NCBI GenBank assembly: GCA_017542055.1
Contig: JAFXXW010000011.1
Location: forward strand, 1-59,325
Length of the DNA: 59,325 nucleotides
Origin: Kiritimatiellia bacterium
Lineage (GTDB): Bacteria > Verrucomicrobiota > Kiritimatiellia > RFP12 > UBA1067
Direction of reading: 5' to 3'
Below the pieces are notes generated by a model, which was not told the origin of the DNA, ran no database searches, and was given only the letters and a program-made list of their open reading frames with translations. Positions 25,624 to 33,130 of the stretch are shown one piece after another (within the stretch, counting starts at the first letter, position 1; each line of letters starts with the position of its first letter). The position numbers and the translations under genes were made by a program.

Positions 25624-25820
25624 GGGCTGAACTCCTCCAAATCCCCCGACTTCGTCACCTTTTCGATGCGCAACTGGACCGACTTGAGCTCCCGCTGGCA
25701 GACATCCACCAGCTGCTTGCCCTCTTCGTAGCACTTGATCGTCGCGTCGAGGGACAGTCCCCCCGCCTCCAGCTTGTCGACCAGGCGCTCCAGTTTCTTT
25801 AACGCTTCTTCGAAATTCAT
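25620..25820 (-). CDS. xseB: Exodeoxyribonuclease VII small subunit
   Basis: Small helical subunit of the XseAB single-strand exonuclease. 66 residues, typical length, with the family pattern FEEALKKLERLVDKLEAGGL and ATIKCYEEGKQLVDVCQREL. The large subunit is not in the window. The ATG lies 8 bases after the -10 hexamer at 25829-25834, so the mRNA is probably leaderless; there is no Shine-Dalgarno. First gene of the 14-gene salvage/transport operon. Confidence 0.9.
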   Translation of the reverse strand: MNFEEALKKLERLVDKLEAGGLSLDATIKCYEEGKQLVDVCQRELKSVQLRIEKVTKSGDLEEFSP

Positions 25821-25828
25821 AAAATAGT

Positions 25829-25857
25829 ATTATATCATAATTTGACGGAAAAAGCAA
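25829..25857 (-). promoter_or_regulatory. Promoter of the xseB-purF-salvage operon, leaderless start
   Basis: On the minus strand: -35 TTGCTT (25857-25852), 17-bp spacer, extended -10 TATGATATAAT (hexamer 25834-25829). Eight bases separate the hexamer from the xseB ATG, placing the expected +1 at or next to the start codon. Confidence 0.75.
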
Positions 25858-25872
25858 TAGGGGCGGATCAAA

Positions 25873-27051
25873 TCACATCGCCTCCGCGAGCGCGCGAGCA
25901 AACTCCGAACACTTCACCTCCTTGGCCCCCTCCATCTGCCGCGCCAGGTCGTAAGTCACCGTTTTCCCCGCGATTACGCGATCCATCGCCGCTATGATCA
26001 AGTCCGCCGCCTCGTTCCAGCCCAGGTGACGGAACATCATTTCGCCCGAAAGAATCAAAGATCCGGGGTTCACCTTGTCCTTCCCCGCATACTTGGGCGC
26101 GGTGCCGTGCGTGGCCTCGAACACCGCCACGCCCGTTTCGCGGTTGAGATTGGCTCCCGGCGCGATTCCGATTCCCCCCACCGTCGCCGCCAACGCATCC
26201 GACACGTAATCGCCGTTCAAATTCAACGTGGCGATCACGTCGTATTCCGCCGGTCGCGTCAGAATCTGCTGCAAAAACGCGTCGCAAATGCAGTCTTTGA
26301 TCGTTATCTTCCGTCCGGTCCGGGGATTGGTCATTTCGCACCAGGGACCCTCCCCCTGCTCCTGCGCGTCGAATTCCCGCTTGGCAAGCGCATATCCCCA
26401 GTCCCGGAACGCCCCTTCGGTGAACTTCTGGATGTTCCCCTTGTGCACCAAAGTTACGCTCTTCCGGTCCTGCGCGATCGCATACTCGATGGCCGCCCGG
26501 ATCAGCCGCTCCGACCCCTCCTGCGACACCGGCTTGATGCCGATGGACGACGTCTCCGGGAAGCGAATCTTCTTTACCCCCATCTCGTTCATCAGAAAAT
26601 CGCGCACTTTTTTCGCTTCCGGCGTACCCGCCATCCACTCGATGCCGGCGTAGATATCCTCGGTATTCTCCCGGAAAATGACCATATCCGTCAGTTCCGG
26701 TCTTTTGACCGGCGCGGGCACGCCCTTGAAATACCGCACCGGCCGCATGCACACGTACAGGTCCAGCGCCTGCCGCATCGCCACGTTGATGGACCGGATT
26801 CCGCCGCCCACCGGCGTCGTCAAGGGTCCCTTGATGGCCACCTTGTACTCCCGGCACGCCGCCAGCGTCTCCGCCGGCAGCCATTCCCCCGTCGCCTTGA
26901 ACGACTTTTCGCCCGCGAGCACCTCTTTCCACTCCACTTCCCGCGCGCCCCCGTACGCTTTTTGGACGGCTGCGTTCCACACGATCATCGCCGCCCGCAT
27001 GATGTCGGGCCCTATCCCGTCCCCCTCGATATACGGAATCGTGATCTTCAT
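25873..27051 (-). CDS. icd: NADP-type isocitrate dehydrogenase
   Basis: Oxidative decarboxylation of isocitrate to 2-oxoglutarate. 392 residues: [18 protein letters not shown], substrate/NADP region [20 protein letters not shown] with the conserved Ser-Asn pair, [15 protein letters not shown], and [17 protein letters not shown] followed by [13 protein letters not shown]. The start overlaps the stop of the LolA-like gene (ATGA). It is the last gene of the fmt operon. Confidence 0.93.
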   Translation of the reverse strand: MKITIPYIEGDGIGPDIMRAAMIVWNAAVQKAYGGAREVEWKEVLAGEKSFKATGEWLPAETLAACREYKVAIKGPLTTPVGGGIRSINVAMRQALDLYVCMRPVRYFKGVPAPVKRPELTDMVIFRENTEDIYAGIEWMAGTPEAKKVRDFLMNEMGVKKIRFPETSSIGIKPVSQEGSERLIRAAIEYAIAQDRKSVTLVHKGNIQKFTEGAFRDWGYALAKREFDAQEQGEGPWCEMTNPRTGRKITIKDCICDAFLQQILTRPAEYDVIATLNLNGDYVSDALAATVGGIGIAPGANLNRETGVAVFEATHGTAPKYAGKDKVNPGSLILSGEMMFRHLGWNEAADLIIAAMDRVIAGKTVTYDLARQMEGAKEVKCSEFARALAEAM

Positions 27052-27578
27052 TGCCCGTCCTCCTTTAGCTCGATCTTGAACGTGGTCCCGTCCGGAAACG
27101 TCGCCGTCAACTCCCAGTCCTGAGGCTCGCCTTCCGCGTCCACCTGGGACAAAAACCGCTTCAGTTCCTTCACCTTCGGTTTGGCCTTGACGAAAAACTT
27201 CCCGTCCTCCTCCTTGTAAAGCGCGTCGAACGCCGCGAAAAACCCCTGGTAGTCCCCCGTCGCCGCCTCGCTGAGCCGGGCGAAATTGGGGAGATCCTTG
27301 AGCGCCCGCTCCACCCGCTCGTCCTCGTTGGTGTACACGTACTTTTCCTGCGTCGAATAGAAACACGTCTCGAACGGATCGTGCACCGCCCACTCGAAGT
27401 CCTTCCCCGGCCTGATCCGGTACGTCCCTTTGCTCGTAAACCGCCTACCGTCCGGCATCGTCTTCGTCTGCACGAACGTCCCCTGCGTCTCGTTCGTCGA
27501 GTTCAGCCGCTCCGCCACCATTGGCGGCACTTCCGACAGAAATCCCGTCATCAATAGGATAGCACACCCGAGGAACAT
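27048..27578 (-). CDS. LolA-like outer-membrane lipoprotein carrier protein
   Basis: 176 residues with a signal-peptide-like N-terminus ([17 protein letters not shown]). The mature part has the pattern of LolA-type proteins in pigment/acyl clusters: [32 protein letters not shown] order of motifs ([10 protein letters not shown] and [15 protein letters not shown]). Such proteins occur in aryl polyene and related loci, where they may carry a lipid intermediate. The start lies inside the end of the dehydratase gene. Function rests on weak similarity plus context. Confidence 0.65.
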   Translation of the reverse strand: MFLGCAILLMTGFLSEVPPMVAERLNSTNETQGTFVQTKTMPDGRRFTSKGTYRIRPGKDFEWAVHDPFETCFYSTQEKYVYTNEDERVERALKDLPNFARLSEAATGDYQGFFAAFDALYKEEDGKFFVKAKPKVKELKRFLSQVDAEGEPQDWELTATFPDGTTFKIELKEDGQ

Positions 27579-27820
27579 GTCTTTTCTCCCTTCGCGAATT
27601 CATACTTGACTTCGTTTTCGCCTGCCGCTTCCACCTTCAGCTCCACCTCGTCCCCGGGCGCGATGATGTCCATGAACTTCATTTTCTTGATCGCTTTGAG
27701 CGGCTTATTTATCGGGCTCGCCTCGATGGCCAGATTGAGCTGCACCACCCCCGGCAAAATCGGATGATCGGGGAAATGCCCCCGGAAAAACTCTTCCGTC
27801 CCGTCAAACTTCAAACGCAT
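27551..27820 (-). CDS. Hotdog-fold 3-hydroxyacyl-ACP dehydratase (ApeI-like)
   Basis: 89 residues, short even for this family. The active-site signature FRGHFPDHPILPGVVQL is complete; the end [10 protein letters not shown] matches the SSG motif of ApeI-type dehydratases in aryl polyene clusters. It probably dehydrates 3-hydroxyacyl groups on the neighbouring acyl carrier proteins. It overlaps both neighbours (17 bp with the ligase, 28 bp with the LolA-like gene), indicating translational coupling. Confidence 0.75.
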   Translation of the reverse strand: MRLKFDGTEEFFRGHFPDHPILPGVVQLNLAIEASPINKPLKAIKKMKFMDIIAPGDEVELKVEAAGENEVKYEFAKGEKTCSSGVLSY

Positions 27821-29009
27821 GCGCCACCTCCTTGGCCACCACCTTGCCTTGCGGATTGCGCGGCAATTCCGTCACGAACCGGAACCGCTTGGGTACCGTA
27901 CCCGGCGGGAAAATGTCTTTAAGCCGCTTGCGCATCGTGAGGGCGTCCACTTTTTCCCCCGCCACCATGCAGCCCAAAACCGGTCCGTTTTCGGTCTGGA
28001 CCATAGTCAGCGCGCACTCGCCGAAACCGGCCAACCGCACTTTTTCTTCCATTTCGGCCAAATTCACCCGCTCTTCGTTGATTTTGACGAGCCGGTCCAG
28101 TCTCCCCAAGAGCTTGAAGGTGCCGTCCGCGTTGAATTCCACCCCGTCCCCCAGCACGTACTTCCTGGGCACGCTGAAGGGACTTTTCACCTGGAGCTTC
28201 CCCTCCTTGGTCCGTTCCGCCTTCACCCCCGCGAACACTTCCCAGTTGCCGTCCCCTCGCCGGCTCGCCACGCCCCCCGTTTCCGTGCTGCCGTAAATCT
28301 GGAGCGGCTCCACCCCGAAAACCCGCTTGGTATCCCTGCTCGTCTCCGGTTGCAACATGGCACCGCTCGTGATGATTTCCAGACAATTCCGCGGCACCGC
28401 GTACGCCTCGGCGTAGCGATTGAACCGCACGAGAAAACTGGGCGTCGTCACCAAAAACACCTTTTCCGCCGCCGCCATCTTGCTTACCAGCTCCTCGGGC
28501 GACCGCACCACCGACTCCTCCACGTTCCACCCCATGAACTGCGGCAGCAACACCCGCCACAACTTGCCGTACATGTGGTCGGGCTGGATGGTGGCGATCA
28601 CCGTCGGCTTGACCGGGATGTCCCGCCACCTTTTCGCGTGAAGCGTCACCTCTTTCGCCAGCTTTTCGAAGGGCTTGACGATCGTCTTGGGGCCCCCGGT
28701 GGACCCGCTCGTATGGAAAACGACCGTGAATCTCCGGTCGCGATACCGCTTTTCCGCCCAGAGAAGCGCCGGAATGACGAGCGACATCAGGTACCACGCC
28801 TTGCTCCCGCCCCCCATCGCCACCTTGAGGTTGATCGCTCCCACGCCCGAACAGACCGCGAACCACAACCAAGTGAGCTTGCGGCAATACTCCGCCGCCC
28901 CCTCCGGCATCAGACCCTCCGACACCTTCCGGGCGAATTTCAAGCACAAAGGCTCCCGCCCCGGCATGAGCGAAAGCCCGAAAAGTACCGCCAACAGCGC
29001 CGCCAGCAT
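27804..29009 (-). CDS. AMP-dependent acyl ligase with N-terminal COG4648-like membrane segment
   Basis: 401 residues. Residues 1-90 contain hydrophobic stretches and the pattern YCRKLTWLWFAVCSGVGAIN, resembling the COG4648 membrane proteins (ApeG-like) that precede the ligase gene in aryl polyene clusters; here the two appear fused. The rest is an ANL-superfamily ligase: FHTSGSTGGPKTI, IYGSTETGG, GRLDRLVK, and the C-terminal lysine motif NPQGKVV. It likely activates a carboxylic acid as the adenylate and loads it on the adjacent ACP. Confidence 0.78.
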   Translation of the reverse strand: MLAALLAVLFGLSLMPGREPLCLKFARKVSEGLMPEGAAEYCRKLTWLWFAVCSGVGAINLKVAMGGGSKAWYLMSLVIPALLWAEKRYRDRRFTVVFHTSGSTGGPKTIVKPFEKLAKEVTLHAKRWRDIPVKPTVIATIQPDHMYGKLWRVLLPQFMGWNVEESVVRSPEELVSKMAAAEKVFLVTTPSFLVRFNRYAEAYAVPRNCLEIITSGAMLQPETSRDTKRVFGVEPLQIYGSTETGGVASRRGDGNWEVFAGVKAERTKEGKLQVKSPFSVPRKYVLGDGVEFNADGTFKLLGRLDRLVKINEERVNLAEMEEKVRLAGFGECALTMVQTENGPVLGCMVAGEKVDALTMRKRLKDIFPPGTVPKRFRFVTELPRNPQGKVVAKEVAHAFEV

Positions 29010-29010
29010 C

Positions 29011-29259
29011 TCAACCGTTCACCAGCTTCGCCACCGCCTTCGTCACGTCCGCCAGCGTCCGGATCTGCCGGAAATCTTCCGGGTTCACCTTGATGCCCGT
29101 CTCGCGCTGCAGCCGCACCACCAGATCCACCGCGTCGATGGAATCGAGGTCCAGCTCGGTAAAGAGATTCGTTTCCGGCTTCAGCGCCTCGCGCTCCACC
29201 TCGAAGTCCGCCACCAGTATGTCGACGATCTTCTTTTCGATTTCCTGTTCGGTCATCAT
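29011..29259 (-). CDS. Acyl carrier protein (second of a pair)
   Basis: 82 residues, acidic helical bundle with the phosphopantetheine attachment motif LDLDSIDAVDLV (Ser in DSID). It differs from AcpP in sequence and lies beside a dedicated ligase and dehydratase, so it is a specialised ACP. The start is set by ATGA overlap with the preceding ACP gene. Confidence 0.88.
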   Translation of the reverse strand: MMTEQEIEKKIVDILVADFEVEREALKPETNLFTELDLDSIDAVDLVVRLQRETGIKVNPEDFRQIRTLADVTKAVAKLVNG

Positions 29260-29507
29260 GATTTTTGGCTCCTTATGTAATCGGCTATCGTTTTGACGGA
29301 ATAGAACGTCTTTTTGTTTTCGGCCGGGTCTTTCGAGAAGGCGATCCCGAATTCCTTCTTGATCGCCATTCCCAGCTCCAGCGCGTCGATGGAATCGAGT
29401 CCCAGCCCCTCCCCGAAGAGCGGCGCCTCCGTCTCGATGGACTCCGGCTCCACGCCTTCCAGGTCGAGACTCGATACTATGATCTCTTTGATTTTCGCTT
29501 CTTCCAT
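29256..29507 (-). CDS. Acyl carrier protein (first of a pair)
   Basis: 83 residues with the attachment motif GLGLDSIDALELG. The sequence AEAPLFGEGLGLDS-like pattern (ETEAPLFGEGLGLDSIDAL) is typical of the ACPs in aryl polyene/flexirubin-type clusters. The ATG abuts the fmt stop codon. Confidence 0.88.
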   Translation of the reverse strand: MEEAKIKEIIVSSLDLEGVEPESIETEAPLFGEGLGLDSIDALELGMAIKKEFGIAFSKDPAENKKTFYSVKTIADYIRSQKS

Positions 29508-30488
29508 TTATGCCTCCAGCAGTTGATCTTCCAAAGGTCTCAGCGGACGGCCGCGCAGAAACGCCGCGCCGTCCATGATGTTGCCGCCCTCCGGCTTGAG
29601 TTCGGTCAATAGTAGCGCCGTGTCTCCCCCCTTGACGATCGGGCCGTCCTTGTGGAGCTCCAGCACCGTACCCGGCGCGCATGCTTTCCATTCGGGCTTG
29701 AGCGGAACGAATCTGGCGCGCAGCACCACCAATCGCCCCCCGTTCCCTTTCTTGCGCAGGCGCTCCGGCAAAAACGTATACACGCCCGGCCAGGGATAGT
29801 AGGCGCGGATCCTCCGCTCGATCACCAAAACCGGATCCGACCACTTCAAGAGCCCGTCCGTCTTCTTGAGCTTGCGCGCGTAAGTGGCCTCGTCGTGGTT
29901 CTGCACGATTTCCGGCGGCAGCGTCCCCGCCTCCATCCGCACCAGCGCTTTCGCCAGCGTCATTCCCCCCGCGATCGCCAAAGTGTCCATCAAATCCCCG
30001 CCCGTCGTGTCCGAATAGACCGGCTCGTAGCTCTGCATGAGAATCGGCCCGTCGTCCATCCCGAGGCCCATCCGGATTACGCTCACGCCCGTACGCATGT
30101 CGCCGTTGGCCACGCAGGCGATTACCGGCGAGGCCCCGCGATACTTGGGCAGCAGCGAAAAATGGCAGTTGATGCAACCGTAGCGCGGCAGGTCGAGGAT
30201 GGGCGCTTTCAGGAACTGGCCGAACGCCACCACCACTATCGCGTCCGGCCGCCACGCCGTCAGCTGCGCCATCGCCTCTTCCGTGTTCACGTTCTCCGGC
30301 GTGATGATTTCCGTTATCCCGCACTCCGTGGCATACGCCTTGCACGGACAAGGCGATACCACCTTGCCGCGCCCCACCGGTCTGTCCGGCGGCGTCACCA
30401 CTCCCACCACTTCCAAGGACTCCTCCCGCAATATCGCCTTGAGACAAGTGGCCGAAGCCGCGCTCGAACCCATAAACACTATCCGCAT
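29508..30488 (-). CDS. fmt: Methionyl-tRNA formyltransferase
   Basis: Formylates initiator Met-tRNA. 326 residues: MRIVFMGSSAASATCL, catalytic region CINCHFSLLPKYRGASPV (Asn and His of the formyltransferase triad, SLLP loop) and MGLGMDDGPIL (Asp). The C-terminal OB-like domain is present. The ATG lies 9 bases after the -10 hexamer, leaving at most two or three transcribed bases before it, so the message is effectively leaderless. First gene of the ACP/ligase/icd operon; def is not adjacent. Confidence 0.93.
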   Translation of the reverse strand: MRIVFMGSSAASATCLKAILREESLEVVGVVTPPDRPVGRGKVVSPCPCKAYATECGITEIITPENVNTEEAMAQLTAWRPDAIVVVAFGQFLKAPILDLPRYGCINCHFSLLPKYRGASPVIACVANGDMRTGVSVIRMGLGMDDGPILMQSYEPVYSDTTGGDLMDTLAIAGGMTLAKALVRMEAGTLPPEIVQNHDEATYARKLKKTDGLLKWSDPVLVIERRIRAYYPWPGVYTFLPERLRKKGNGGRLVVLRARFVPLKPEWKACAPGTVLELHKDGPIVKGGDTALLLTELKPEGGNIMDGAAFLRGRPLRPLEDQLLEA

Positions 30489-30497
30489 GATTGATAT

Positions 30498-30526
30498 ATT
30501 ATATCATATTTTCCGTGATTTGACAA
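30498..30526 (-). promoter_or_regulatory. Promoter of the fmt operon, near-leaderless
   Basis: On the minus strand: -35 TTGTCA (30526-30521), 17-bp spacer, extended -10 TATGATATAAT (hexamer 30503-30498). The fmt ATG begins 9 bases downstream of the hexamer. Confidence 0.75.
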
Positions 30527-30568
30527 CCCCAAACTTTCAACAATCGCTAAATCGCAAATGGGATTGAG

Positions 30569-30643
30569 TGGCAGCCCCAAGGAGAGTCGAACTCCTCTAC
30601 CAAGCATGAAAAGCTCGTGTCCTAGCCGATAGACGATGGGGCC
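30569..30643 (-). tRNA. tRNA-Glu (anticodon UUC)
   Basis: Full cloverleaf on the minus strand with encoded CCA. Acceptor GGCCCCA pairs with TGGGGCT; the anticodon stem CGAGC/GCTTG closes loop TTTTCAT, giving anticodon TTC; T-arm contains GTTCGACTC; discriminator G73. Second gene of a tRNA pair. Confidence 0.96.
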
Positions 30644-30664
30644 TTAGCTTGCGCTTCGATCAAA

Positions 30665-30740
<76 letters not shown>

Positions 30741-30762
30741 GTATTTGAAATAGGTGACGAGT

Positions 30763-30792
30763 ATTATATCATATCCCGCGACCAAAAGTCAA
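30763..30792 (-). promoter_or_regulatory. Promoter of the tRNA-Ala/tRNA-Glu unit with upstream AT element
   Basis: On the minus strand: -35 TTGACT (30792-30787), 18-bp spacer, extended -10 TATGATATAAT (hexamer 30768-30763). The same 25-bp upstream sequence as in the S10 and left-edge promoters runs from the -35 back to about 30812, ending at the recR stop codon. Confidence 0.85.
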
Positions 30793-30812
30793 TAGGGAAA
30801 ATGAAAAAATTT

Positions 30813-31412
30813 TCAGAAGGTGAACCGGTTGGCGATGGCGCGCCGGAGCGTGAGCGGGTCGGAATAGGCGATGCCGGAATCCACCGGCAGCCCGAACGCC
30901 AAGCGCGAAATCCGCTTGACGCCGCTGTTTTTGAGCACCTCCGCCAGGTATCCCGCGGTGGCGTCGCCCTCCATGTCGGTGGAGACGGCGATCAGCACTT
31001 CCTCGATGCCTTCGCGCTCGATCCGCGCCTTGAGTTCCCCGAAGCGCAGCTTGTCCGGCCCCAGGTGGCGCACCGGCGACAACTTGCCCCCCAACACGTG
31101 GTAGCGCCCGCGAAACGCCCCCGAGCCTTCGATGGGAATGATGTCGGCCGGCTCCTCCACCACGCAAATCTTGGCGCCGTCGCGCGTGTCGTCGCTGCAG
31201 AGCCGGCAAGGATCGGCCTCGCGCGTGGTGAACGCGCCGCACCGGCCGCAACAAACCACCGCCTCTCCCGCCGCCTGGAGCGCCGCCGACAATGGCGCCA
31301 GCAGCCTATCCTTCTCGCGCACCAGCGCCAACGCCGCGCGCGCGGCCGAGCGTCTGCCCAACCCCGGCAACCGCGCAAGCGCCCGTTCCAGTTCGTCGAG
31401 CGGCGGCAGCAT
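30813..31412 (-). CDS. recR: Recombination mediator RecR
   Basis: Loads RecA at gaps together with RecF/RecO. 199 residues: N-terminal helix-hairpin-helix (LARLPGLGRRSAARAAL), zinc finger CGRC-x10-CRLC, Toprim segment (KICVVEEPADIIPIE) and the C-terminal Walker-like region. Starts 3 bp after ybaB. The gene ends at the edge of the tRNA promoter's upstream element with no separate terminator. Confidence 0.95.
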   Translation of the reverse strand: MLPPLDELERALARLPGLGRRSAARAALALVREKDRLLAPLSAALQAAGEAVVCCGRCGAFTTREADPCRLCSDDTRDGAKICVVEEPADIIPIEGSGAFRGRYHVLGGKLSPVRHLGPDKLRFGELKARIEREGIEEVLIAVSTDMEGDATAGYLAEVLKNSGVKRISRLAFGLPVDSGIAYSDPLTLRRAIANRFTF

Positions 31413-31415
31413 CTT

Positions 31416-31727
31416 TTACCGACCGAACAGCCCGCCGTTCGCCTGCATCTCGCGCATCATCGTGCTCTGCACCGACTCGCGCGCCCGCTTCAGGGCTCCG
31501 TTGACCACGTTGAGCAGCATCGTCTCGAAGCGCGCGGGCTTGCCGGCCTTGACTTCGTCGTAGGCGGCCGGCGCCACGGCGATCTTATCGATCGTCATAT
31601 CGCCCTTGGCCACCACCGTGATGCCGCCGTTCTCGTAGGTGGCGGTGATCTTGGCGATCATGGCTTCCATCTTCTTGGCCTGGCCGCGTGCCGCCATGGC
31701 CTCCTTGATATTGTCGAACATACCCAT
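31416..31727 (-). CDS. ybaB: YbaB/EbfC nucleoid-associated protein
   Basis: 103 residues, usual length, DNA-binding dimer. Features: GQAKKMEAMIAKITATYENG and the ITVVAKGDMTIDKIAV core, Met-rich C-terminus. The ybaB-recR pairing is widespread; dnaX, often upstream, is replaced here by purC. The start overlaps the purC stop (TAATG). Confidence 0.93.
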   Translation of the reverse strand: MGMFDNIKEAMAARGQAKKMEAMIAKITATYENGGITVVAKGDMTIDKIAVAPAAYDEVKAGKPARFETMLLNVVNGALKRARESVQSTMMREMQANGGLFGR

Positions 31728-32626
31728 TATGCGAGTTCCTTTCCGGCCAGATTTTCGTAAGCCTTGATATAGATTTCGCGCGTGCGTGCGATCACTTCGT
31801 CCGGCAGCACCGGTCCCGGCGGCTGATGGTTGAACTTGATTTCGTCCAGATAGTCGCGCACGTACTGCTTGTCGAGACTGGGCGGATTGGACCCCACCCG
31901 GTAGCTGTCCTCCGGCCAGAAGCGCGAAGAATCGGGCGTGAGCACCTCGTCCGCGAGGATAAGGCTCCCGTCCGCGTCCAAACCGAATTCGAACTTGGTG
32001 TCCGCGATGATGATGCCGTGCGCCCGGGCGTAGTCGGCCGCCTTGGTGTACAGCCCGATTGTCGCCTCGCGCAGCTTGGACGCCGTGGCCTCGCCCACCA
32101 GCTTGACCGTCTCTTCGTAGTTGATGGCCTCGTCATGGTCGCCCAGCGCCGCCTTGGTGGTGGGGGTGAAGAGCACTTCGTCCAGTTTGGCGGCGTTGTC
32201 GTAGCCGGGACGCAGCTTTTCGCCGTTCACCGTGCCCTTGGCACGATATTCCTTCCAGCCGCTACCCGTGAGATAGCCGCGCGCGATGCACTCAACTTCC
32301 ACCATTTTCACCTTCTTGACCAGCATCGAGCGGCCGCGCAGATCTTCCTTGTAGGGCTGCAGCACCTCGGGATATTCGTCCACGTTGGCGGTGATGAGGT
32401 GGTTCTTGACGCCGAAGAATTCCAGCCAGAAGAGACTGAGCTGATTGAGCACCTTGCCCTTGTCCGGCACGCCGCACGGGAGAATCACGTCGAACGCGCT
32501 AATGCGATCGGTCACCACCATGAGGAGACTGTCGCCCAGATCGAACACGTCCCGCACCTTGCCGCTCTTATGCGGCAGACCCGGAATCGCACACTCCAGC
32601 AGCGCATGGTTCTTGTCGTATTTCAT
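31727..32626 (-). CDS. purC: Phosphoribosylaminoimidazole-succinocarboxamide synthase
   Basis: Purine synthesis, CAIR plus aspartate to SAICAR. 299 residues, the longer PurC form. Motifs: KSGKVRDVFDLGDSLLMVVTDRISAFD, VECIARGYLTGSGWKEY-type segment and LADEVLTPDSSRFW with Asp-Ser-Ser-Arg, all conserved in the family (given here in pieces: GKVRDVFDLGD, ARGYLTGSG, DEVLTPDSSRFW). GAGGAAA lies upstream of the ATG. First gene of purC-ybaB-recR. Confidence 0.95.
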   Translation of the reverse strand: MKYDKNHALLECAIPGLPHKSGKVRDVFDLGDSLLMVVTDRISAFDVILPCGVPDKGKVLNQLSLFWLEFFGVKNHLITANVDEYPEVLQPYKEDLRGRSMLVKKVKMVEVECIARGYLTGSGWKEYRAKGTVNGEKLRPGYDNAAKLDEVLFTPTTKAALGDHDEAINYEETVKLVGEATASKLREATIGLYTKAADYARAHGIIIADTKFEFGLDADGSLILADEVLTPDSSRFWPEDSYRVGSNPPSLDKQYVRDYLDEIKFNHQPPGPVLPDEVIARTREIYIKAYENLAGKELA

Positions 32627-32658
32627 TCTTTTCCTCGTTTTAGAGTTTGTAATCAGAT

Positions 32659-32687
32659 ATTATATCATATTTTGCCCGGTCCGTCAA
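32659..32687 (-). promoter_or_regulatory. Promoter of purC-ybaB-recR
   Basis: On the minus strand: -35 TTGACG (32687-32682), 17-bp spacer, extended -10 TATGATATAAT (hexamer 32664-32659). A leader of about 26 bases with a GAGG Shine-Dalgarno precedes purC. Confidence 0.85.
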
Positions 32688-32700
32688 TACGCCGGCCGGA

Positions 32701-33117
32701 CTACACCGACATGAATCCGGCGGAGGACTCGGGGAGCTTGCGGTCCTCGAGAATCTTCCGCCAGGCCAGGGCCACCTCGGCGAACTTGGCGAGGTCTTGC
32801 GCCGCCTTTTCCGCGTCCAGCCGGTCTATCCAGTTGTATTTCTGAAGGTGCAAATGTCCGTTCTCCCCGTTGACGGCCAGCGTGGCGCCGCCCGTCGCCT
32901 GGTAGAGGAAATTCGCCTCGAGCGCCGCGGCCACCACTTCTTCGCGACCCTCGGCCGCGATCTCGCCCAAATCGGCATGGATCAAAATCACGTCGTCCCC
33001 CGCCGATTGGAGAATGACGGAAAAACCGTCCACCTCCACCGCGGTGGCGCCGCCTTCGTCCGTAAGTTCGATGCCGAGATTTTTTCCCAGCCCGTCGATC
33101 AGTTCTGCGAATGTCAT
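32701..33117 (-). CDS. CesT/Tir-family type III secretion chaperone-like protein
   Basis: 138 residues, acidic, no signal peptide. The layout is that of class I secretion chaperones: N-terminal helix (FAELIDGLGKNLGIEL), a beta-rich centre (VEVDGFSVILQSAGDDVILI, HADLGEI) and the helix/strand pair EANFLYQATGGATLAVN followed by a final helix. AAGGAGG lies 4 bases before the ATG. It follows the 1436-residue kinase-like protein by 13 bp, the usual effector-chaperone arrangement. No secretion apparatus genes lie in the window. Family call from pattern recognition only. Confidence 0.68.
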   Translation of the reverse strand: MTFAELIDGLGKNLGIELTDEGGATAVEVDGFSVILQSAGDDVILIHADLGEIAAEGREEVVAAALEANFLYQATGGATLAVNGENGHLHLQKYNWIDRLDAEKAAQDLAKFAEVALAWRKILEDRKLPESSAGFMSV

Positions 33118-33130
33118 GTTGCCTCCTTGT

